Assembly: GCA_037447655.1 (NCBI GenBank) | Contig: JBBHKE010000843.1 | Span: forward strand, 62,001 to 126,000 | DNA: 64,000 nucleotides | Direction: 5' to 3' | Source of the DNA: Zygnema cylindricum | Taxonomy: Eukaryota > Streptophyta > Zygnematophyceae > Zygnematales > Zygnemataceae | Program-made: the position numbers and the translations under genes | Notes under the pieces: model-generated | Seen by the model: only the letters and a program-made list of their open reading frames with translations | What the model was told of the DNA's origin: nothing | Database searches by the model: none | Shown here: piece after piece, positions 56,235 to 64,000 of the stretch | How positions within the stretch are numbered: position 1 is the stretch's first letter | Layout of the letters: each line of letters starts with the position of its first letter

Positions 56235-59200
56235 GTTCTAAGTTGAGGTATTTATTAAAGTGTATAAAACACGAAATTGAAGAAATTAACAAAACTCGTG
56301 TATAATACAGAGTACAATAAACACACCTACATGCTCGAGTCAAATTTATTACGTTTTGGTAACATTCTTACGCCGCTCAAAATTATATTTATTATGTTTT
56401 GGTAACATCCTTTTTTTCGCTAAAAAATGGATTTGTGAACGTCAAGGTGTAGTACTTCTAGAATGAACGAGACACTTTAGAGCTATTTGTTTGTTTTAAA
56501 TGTTGAGTTCGTAAGTTTGGAAACTCTTATGTACACATGTCATTCTTATTAAGGGCATTCGAAGTTCTACATCCATTTTAGTTAAACGTGAGGAGTCTCC
56601 GATTGGCCTCCCGTTTTAAACCGTAAGTTCACACTAAAACGTGGCTAGTCAATTTAACAAAGTTTGCCGCTTTAATATGTTTATCAACCTTTAATATAAT
56701 GATGTGCGTTTCACCCACTATTTAAAATTTTACAAGATAAAAATGTAAACTTTACGAGTAGAATACCACTTTCATCGGTTTTGCTTGTTTTAAGGCGCAT
56801 ACTAATTTGTACCATATCGCATTTTATAATTATGGTATCAAAAAAGTTATTTTTTTTCTAAATTATTCACTCGTTATGGAAACTATTACTTTTAAGTAAC
56901 GCATATTTTTATCACAAAACACAAACCTTCACGGCATCAATACATCCATAATTTATTTATTGTCGGTTTCTACCGCAGTATATGAAGGTATCACGTTTGA
57001 ACTCGACGTTGCTAAACAGTTGTTAAACCCATTATGGTTATTGTGTGTGGTAAATAATAATGAGAAGGGTTAGCTTCTCCATCACTAACAGTTTTGTAGT
57101 TACCCTTTAGACAAACATTTGCTTACATGAATTTATATGAGATAAAATAAATACCGCAAAATCATATAGAGTTTGAGTTCGAGAACCAAGTATATTTTAA
57201 TAGTACAAAAATGGCTTTATGAAACACCTGCAAAATGATTTTTTTTACCAAAATAAATACGTAAATTAAGGGGGCAAAAAATAAGCGTTTTTGTAACTTA
57301 CGTGGTGGTAGTCGTTGTGAACATAAAACATCACTCAATGTTAGTTGTCAATTTATGCGTTTTTCGTTAAAAATATTTATGAAATTACTAATTATTCGGT
57401 TGTCAATATGTATACTATACGCGTATAAGGCCAGACACACATTTTATCACTCACCATAAAATAGGGATCACTTTTCGTACGATAAGTATATAGAAGGTAA
57501 TCTCACCAATCGAGGATCTTCAATGTTAAGAGAGGACAGATTGGGGATTAAAGATACACGCAACTCGCTTCATAATTAAATGAAGTCAAGTTATATGTAA
57601 AAAAGATTAACACTTTAGAAGAATAATTAAAAAATTGTATACTTGCATTGAAATTTGTATCGATATTTATCAAAATATTTTGATGTGTAATTCGTTAACC
57701 TTTCAATTAAGATTAATACTAACCTACAACTTATAACCGCGGGACAACAAATGGCAATCTTATACTTTATTACAAATGACACAAATTGCAATACAACTGC
57801 AACTGTGGACTTTTGTAGCATGAACGTTAAGTTGGCCAAAACACTATTTTAAGTGTAAATGTATTGCCTTTACCATGATAGCATAGGCGTGGTGACTCAA
57901 TCGCGGGGTTTGGAAATAGTTTTTAAAACATACAAACTGGATTAAAGTTTAACAATGTTATACGTTTTTCTACGCTATTTTGTGGTTTATCAAATGAATG
58001 TTCACGCTATTTCCGGTGGCTAACAACCATTTACATCTAACCTACACGCAACACTCACGTAACGTTGTAAAAATGAGATGTCATGTGGACTTTGTGTATT
58101 AAAACAGCCTGTCGGACATAATGCTAATTTCTACCAACAGAATATAAAAATAAAGAAGGCTAACACTAAACTTCCCATATTAGCTTTAATTTTTTGTTGT
58201 TGTTAATAACACTAGTTTATGATTATGGGCCAAAAAAGCCCCCACAAAAATAATGTTATTAACGCTACAGTAATATCGATGGGCGGTGTAGTGGAGCGAA
58301 CTATACGAAAACTTCGTCTAACTGGACCCCCTTAAATACGTGGCATTCGTCGAGACTTTTTCCGGCCGAATATCGTACAAGTGTTAGCAACACTATTTAA
58401 GGAATTGTACCACAATCGGCGGGTCTCGTCGCATAACTTATAATTTATAATTAACACAAATAAATGCTTTTCGGTAATGACGATGGGCAGCGTAGGCCTA
58501 AAAACGACACATCGATGTGGTAGTGGAGGAGCGTACTATATTTTTATTATTTGTTGTCTTTTTTAGTAACTAATTTCAGTAAGGGTTTTAGATTGGCGAT
58601 TCCACGGTACAGATCATCTGTACTGCAAAAGTCAACACTAGCGACAGTCAACACAGTTCAACACAAACTTAGTTCACGTGCAGTACCGTACTTAATTCGC
58701 CGTATCTTCCCTACTTTCAGTCCGTACACTATCTGTACAATCACAGTACACTAACAGCTTTCTCTCGCGCCAATTCCTCCTATTCTATACAACGGCCGTT
58801 TCTAACTGGAAAATCTATTTTTTTTTCTCTCCTTTCCTGGAAACTCCTACCGACCAATCCAAGCACTCCACCGACCAAACGTTTCCATTAGACCGTACGA
58901 ACGCACTTTCCTCTCAGGTGAAAAGAACAGAACTAGTACGGCAAAGCGCGGTGCCGTTGAATTATTTTAAGTGTTTGAAACCTTTCACCATCTGGGAGCC
59001 GCCAGCGAGTCCATGCCGTACTATTATTAGTACGATCGGTAGTACAATCTATTGGTACAATCATTTGTACGACCCAACAGAAACGACAAGCTGGCCCACC
59101 AGCCTGTACTTTTTCTTGAAGTGACAGTGCAGTACTGTACGAAAATGTACGAAAATGATTTTTCAGTACATTATAAAATTCGGCGCTGAAATGTAAAGGA

Positions 59201-59536
59201 CATCTGGAAAGTTTCGAAGGTGAGCTCGTATTGGGATTGTAAGGGGAGAGAGGGGAAGAGGTGGTTGTTTCCACTCTAATTTTGGTTTCTCTGGAGTAGT
59301 TGAGAGAAGGAGGGAGATCCCATTTGGAGTGGATTGAGGAGGACAAGGGGAGACAAATTTAGAGGAGAATTTTTGCTGAAGGGAAGGGTACATTGTGGGA
59401 AAAACTAGAGAAAATACTTATCGGCGAGAATTTTTCGGAGTCGAGGTTTCCACTTTATCTCTTCTTTTTCTTTCTTTCCTTGTTTTTATTTAGCTGTTTT
59501 TGAAGAAATAGAGGCATAAAGTTAAAGATATTGGAG

Positions 59537-59572
<36 letters not shown>

Positions 59573-59617
59573 ATCAAGATCCAAAAGAAAGAAGGGAGAG
59601 TAAATTGTTTCGATCCA
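56235..59617. other. AT-rich intergenic region upstream of the FAS1/HRGP gene
   Basis: No exon is supported from 56235 to about 59100. A worn mariner-like end (ATCGATGGGCGGTG) lies at about 58276-58289. The last few hundred bases probably hold the promoter and 5' untranslated region of the FAS1/HRGP gene, including a (GA)n microsatellite at about 59541-59569, 50 bp before the start codon. Confidence 0.5.
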
Positions 59618-62600
59618 ATGGGATCGCAGCGAGGGGCAATGCTTGCCCTTCTGGTACCACTTTTAGTGTGGATGTGCCACGTGGCACCAATAGAAGCTCA
59701 GAGGAGAATGCTGATAGATATCTCACCAAGTTCTGGAGCTCCCTCCCCATTAGATGATTTCCCTTCCTCTCCCCCTTCCTCTCCTCCCCCTCCCCTCTTC
59801 ATTAGCGATCCTTTCCCTCTTCCAGCCCCAGTTGAAGAACCTTCCTCTCCTCCTTCTCCCAGCGTTATTTTACCCTTCCCTCCTTTGGCCCCTGTTGAAG
59901 AACCCTCCTCCTCTCCCACTCCAGTCGTTATTGTTGATGATTCCTCTCCCTCTCCCTCTCTCTCTCCCTCTGAAGCCCCAACAGAAGAGGCTCCCTTTCC
60001 CCCCCCTCCCGTGGGAGAACCCACTCCCATTGCCATGCCTTCACAATCTCCTGAATCTCCTACGGAAGCTCCCTCTCCTTTCCCTCTACCCCAACCGCCT
60101 GTCGTCATAACACCTTCCTCCTCTCCTTCCTCCCCTCCCGCAGTAACACCACCTTCCTCTCCTTCCTCCCCTCCCGCAGTAACACCTTCTTCCTCTCCTT
60201 CCTCCCCTCCTTCTCCCTCTCTAGAACCTCCTGTCGAGGCACCTTCCTCTCCTCCCCCCCCGGTTGCCGAACCTCCTTCCGAGGGTCCCTCTTCTCCTCC
60301 TTCCTCTACTCCTCCGACCTCTGCTCCTCCTCTCTCTCCTCCTTCCTCTACTCCTCCGACCTCTGCTCCTCCTCTCTCTCCTCCTTCCTCTACTCCTCCG
60401 ACCTCTGCTCCTCCTCTCTCTCCTCCTTCCTCTACTCCTCCGACCTCTGCGCCTCCTCTCTCTCCTCCTTCCTCTACTCCTCCAACCTCTGCGCCTCCTC
60501 CCTTAATCGTTGCCTCTCCTCCCCTTCCTACTCCTCCTTCCTCTGCCCCTCCTCCCACTCTCGCCGCTCCTCCTCCCAGACCTGTCAACCCTCCCCCTTC
60601 TCCCTCCCCCCTCACCTCTCCTCCCCCTCCCTTCGACCGTTGGGCCGCGATCTTGGCGGCTCTTCGGTCTAAAAATGTATTTTCTAAATTTTTGATGTTT
60701 ATTAATACTCTTGAATTAAAAGAACCTATTCTTGATTTACCGAATGGAACACTAATTGTTCCGACCGACCAAGCTTTTACGGATGCGAATGAGGCGATTC
60801 AAAAAATATTATCGCTAGTTTCCGCGAGTCAAATATCGACGGTTCTTTACAACATTGCTATTTACCATTTTCTTACGGGGAGATTCACTTACCAAGATCT
60901 CTTGGTACGTACTTTTGTCTTACAATTTTAATCTTTAAACTTTCTGTAACTTTATAGCTTTACTATACAACTTCATTCGATAACTTAATAACTTCACTCG
61001 ATAATTTCACTCGATAACTTCACTCTATAACTGATCTACAACTTTGATCTATAAATTTGATCTATAAAATTAATCTGTTGTGTATTGTTGAGAGATTTAA
61101 ACGCACCGACAATGTGATTTTTGACGAGATTTAGAAGAGGTAAATGATTAGGCATCGATTTTTTGTTTTTTTTTTTTTTTCTTTGTGCTTGGAATGTCTA
61201 CCAATGTAACTTGTATATTTACTTGTAACATATCTATTTCTTGATAATATTCAGCTAAGAACTGAACATTACAATGAAAAGAAAGGAGAAAGTTGCGGTA
61301 ATGTTGCGAAGATTTAGGGATCTATTGATGAGGATATTTATTGAGAAAATAGTGTTAAAAAGCATCGTGAAACGTCTGTACACTGGAACATCTTTTTTTG
61401 AGGCCAGAAAGGACTTTAAGTTGATCCACTGGAGATTAAATTTTTAAGAACTGATTAAATTAACCAATTGGTTTCCCCTTTATTGAGTTGTTATTTTTAA
61501 ACACTGGATGGAAGAAATCGAATCTTTCTTATTACATACAAAAACCTTTTGTGAAAAGTTATTTTGGATCTGTTCACAAACACTTTTATGTGAACAGATC
61601 TCTCTCTCCCTTTCTCTCTCTTTCTCATGCGACATCTCTCTTGATCTCATGCAATGAGTCTCACTTGTGCAATCTGTCTCCCTCTCTCCCTCTCTCCCTC
61701 TCTCCCTCCCTCTCTTGAGCTCTCATTCTCTCACAAATGCACTGTCTACTTACCTTGCTAACTTTGTCTCTCTCTCCTTCTCCCTCCCTCAACAATGCCC
61801 ATGTATAGGATTTAGGCAAGGAACCCTCTCGCAGACGATTACTCTCCTTCGTCCCGACAAACACCGTAGAAATTCCCAGCCTCTTCAACAACCTTGTGGT
61901 CAACATTATAAGCGACGGAACAGAAGCCGGTTTCTTTGCTCTCAACAGTACAGCGGAAGAAGCCGGGATAGACGTCATTCCTGACATATATATCGACTCA
62001 TGGTTAAGTATTCAAGGAATCGATAAAGTGCTCTTACTACCCATTGAGTTCTATACCTCTCCTCCCCCTCCTCCACCTCCTCCAACAATAGCTCCTGCCC
62101 CTGGTCCCTCTGAAACAACTCCTTCTCCTCCTCCTCCTCAAACAATTACACCCAGTCCTGCTCCAGGTCCTACTATCACACCTCCTCCCCCTCCTCCTCC
62201 GACAATTACACCCAGTCCCGCCCCTGGACCTATTGAAGGACCTCCTCCTCCCCCTCCTCCTACGACAATCACACCCAGTCCTGCACCTGGTCCTATTCAA
62301 AGGTCTCCTCCTCCCCCCCCTCCGACACCCAGTGCCGTTGCTCCTACAGAAAGACCTCCTTCTCCCCCTCCAGTCAGCATCCCTCCTCCGACCACTGTCA
62401 CTCCCTCTCCTCCCACCACCGTCACTCCCTCTCCTCCCACCACTGTCACTCCCTCTCCTCCCACCACCGTCACTCCCTCTCCTCCCACCACCGTCACTCC
62501 CTCTCCTCCCACCACTGTCACTCCCTCTCCTCCGACCACTGTCACTCCCTCTCCTCCCACCACTGTCACTCCCTCTCCTCCGACCACTGTCACTCCCTCT

Positions 62601-64000
62601 CCTCCCACCACCGTCACTCCCTCTCCTCCCACCACCGTCACTCCCTCTCCTCCGACCACAGTCACTCCCTCTCCTCCCACCACTGTCACTCCCTCTCCTC
62701 CAACAAGTATCACTCCTTCTCCTCCCACAACTGTCACTCCCTCTCCTCCGACCACTGTCACTCCCTCTCCTCCGACCACTGTCACTCCCTCTCCTCCGAC
62801 CACTGTCACTCCCCCTCCTCCGACACCCAGTGCGGTTGCTCCTACAGAAAGACCTCCTTCTCCCCCTCCAGTCAGCATCCCTCCTCCCACCACCGTCACT
62901 CCTTCTCCTCCCACCACCGTCACTCCCTCTCCTCCCACCACCGTCACACCCTCTCCTCCGACCACCGTCACACCCTCTCCTCCGACCACCGTCACACCCT
63001 CTCCTCCGACCACCGTCACACCCTCTCCTCCAACCACAGTCACTCCCTCTCCTCCCACAATTGTCACTCCCTCTCCTCCGACCACCGTCACACCCTCTCC
63101 TCCGACCACCGTCACACCCTCTCCTCCGACCACCGTCACTCCCTCTCCTTCTCCCTCTCCTCCGACCACCGTCACTCCCTCTCCTCCGACCACCGTCACA
63201 CCCTCTCCTCCGACCACCGTCACACCCTCTCCTCCGACCACCGTCACACCCTCTCCTCCGACCACCGTCACACCCTCTCCTCCGACCACCGTCACTCCCT
63301 CTCCTCCAACCACAGTCACTCCCTCTCCTCCCACAATTGTCACTCCCTCTCCTCCGACCACCGTCACACCCTCTCCTCCGACCACCGTCACACCCTCTCC
63401 TCCGATCACCGTCACTCCCTCTCCTCCGATCACCGTCACTCCCTCTCCTCCGACCACCGTCACACCCTCTCCTCCGACCACCGTCACTCCCTCTCCTCCG
63501 ACCACCGTCACTCCCTCTCCTCCCACAACTGTCACTCCCTCTCCTCCCACAATTGTCACTCCCTCTCCTCCCACAACTGTCACTCCCTCTCCTCCCACCA
63601 CCGTCACTCCCTCTCCTCCGACCACTGTCACTCCCTCTCCTCCGACCACAGTCACTCCCTCTCCTCCCACAACTGTCACTCCCTCTCCTCCCACCACCGT
63701 TACTCCCTCTCCTCCCACAACAGTCACTCCCTCTCCTCCGACCACTGTTACTCCCTCTCCCCCAACAGTCGTCACTCTATCTCCACCAATTGCTACCTTC
63801 TCTCCACCTCCCCCAACTCTCTCCCCTCCTGGACCTCCCTCACCCCCCTCACCTCCTCCATCTCCTCCCTCTCCCCCTCCCCCTCCTCCCCCTCCATCCC
63901 CTCCTTCTCCTCCCTCCCCCCCTCCCCCTCCTTCCCCTCCTATAACCCCAACCCCAGCCCCTGGTCCTTCTCCCCCTTTTACCCCTCCTCCCGCCCTCGC
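59618..64000 (+). CDS. Chimeric fasciclin (FAS1) / proline-rich wall glycoprotein, partial
   Basis: Exon 1 is 59618-60904 and exon 2 runs from 61809 past the window end; the intron is GT-AG, phase 0. I chose the ATG at 59618 because it opens a classic signal peptide (MLALLVPLLVWMCHVAP, with a likely cut near EAQ27). Residues about 30-338 are a Ser/Pro/Thr-rich HRGP domain with SPSP, SPPPP and a five-fold 14-residue repeat. A FAS1 domain spans about 341-507, split by the intron: TLIVPTDQAF (H1-like), YNIAIYHFL (YH-like) and SIQGIDKVLLLP (H2-like). A second proline-rich region follows, mostly the octapeptide TVTPSPPT, with APAPGP arabinogalactan-type glycomodules. Such proteins are secreted, hydroxylated and O-glycosylated, and act in wall architecture or adhesion; Volvox algal-CAM has a comparable HRGP-FAS1 layout. 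Further FAS1 domains or an anchor signal may lie beyond the edge. Confidence 0.87.
60297..60506 (+). repeat. 42-bp coding tandem repeat, five copies
   Basis: TTCCTCTACTCCTCC recurs at 60301, 60343, 60385, 60427 and 60469, exactly 42 bp apart, encoding a 14-residue STPPTSAPPLSPPS unit. Copies are nearly identical, with third-position changes only. Confidence 0.93.
62390..63770 (+). repeat. 24-bp coding minisatellite, about 57 copies
   Basis: Units of the type ACCGTCACTCCCTCTCCTCC plus CACC encode TVTPSPPT. Variation is almost all synonymous (CCC/CCG, ACC/ACT/ACA), with a few replacements (TIV, TSI, PIT). A 69-bp non-repeat cassette interrupts it at about 62816-62885, and a 12-bp insertion occurs near 63149. 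Confidence 0.95.

Noticed and set aside
59698-60615. 305-codon minus-strand frame (GGEEGG type)
   Set aside because: Antisense of the first HRGP domain, with no independent support.
62297-63775. 492-codon open frame on the minus strand (GGEGVTVV repeats)
   Set aside because: It is the mirror of the 24-bp coding minisatellite; a repeat whose length is a multiple of three keeps several frames open. The plus frame continues a FAS1 domain and is the real one.
62233-63945. 570-codon plus-strand frame rich in LPLL
   Set aside because: It is another frame of the same minisatellite. It lacks the splice-compatible link to exon 1 that the TVTPSPPT frame has.

Overview
The window looks like nuclear DNA of a streptophyte, a green plant or, more likely, a charophyte-type alga. 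Three intron-containing genes support this: a Toc159-family chloroplast import GTPase, a plant-type MidA/NDUFAF7-like mitochondrial methyltransferase, and a chimeric fasciclin/hydroxyproline-rich wall glycoprotein that recalls the algal-CAM type. No species can be named from the sequence. The DNA is AT-rich, introns are long, and most of the window is transposon-derived.

Layout. 1-7118: a decayed Ty3/gypsy LTR retrotransposon; its 5' LTR is cut by the window edge and its 3' LTR carries an hAT-type MITE. 7119-16416: a repeat field with hAT-type MITEs (one with a perfect 8-bp target duplication), TA-flanked mariner-like MITEs, a 49-bp tandem array interrupted by a MITE, and a tRNA-like SINE head. 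16417-29831 (+): the methyltransferase gene, 14 exons, 589 codons, all splice phases consistent. 30178-36038 (-): the Toc159-like gene, about 10 exons, tail-to-tail with the previous gene and only about 350 bp from it. 36039-41709: A-rich DNA, a tandem duplication, an hAT-type MITE, a 28-bp perfect palindrome and a C/G hairpin. 41710-51169: a three-level nest, with a copia retrotransposon inside a non-coding LTR element inside a Tourist-like MITE. 51170-59617: more MITEs, including a mariner-like MITE carrying two other MITEs, then AT-rich DNA with no recognisable gene. 59618 to the window end (+): the fasciclin/HRGP gene, whose second exon contains a 24-bp coding minisatellite of about 57 units and runs off the edge.

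The methyltransferase is expected in mitochondria (complex I assembly), the Toc protein at the chloroplast outer envelope, and the FAS1/HRGP protein at the cell surface. They do not form a pathway. I found no credible new multi-gene system. The most unusual content is the transposon stratigraphy, in which several insertions can be undone by eye with their target duplications, the short intron-rich Toc159-like gene with apparent GC-AG introns, and the minisatellite-built wall protein.
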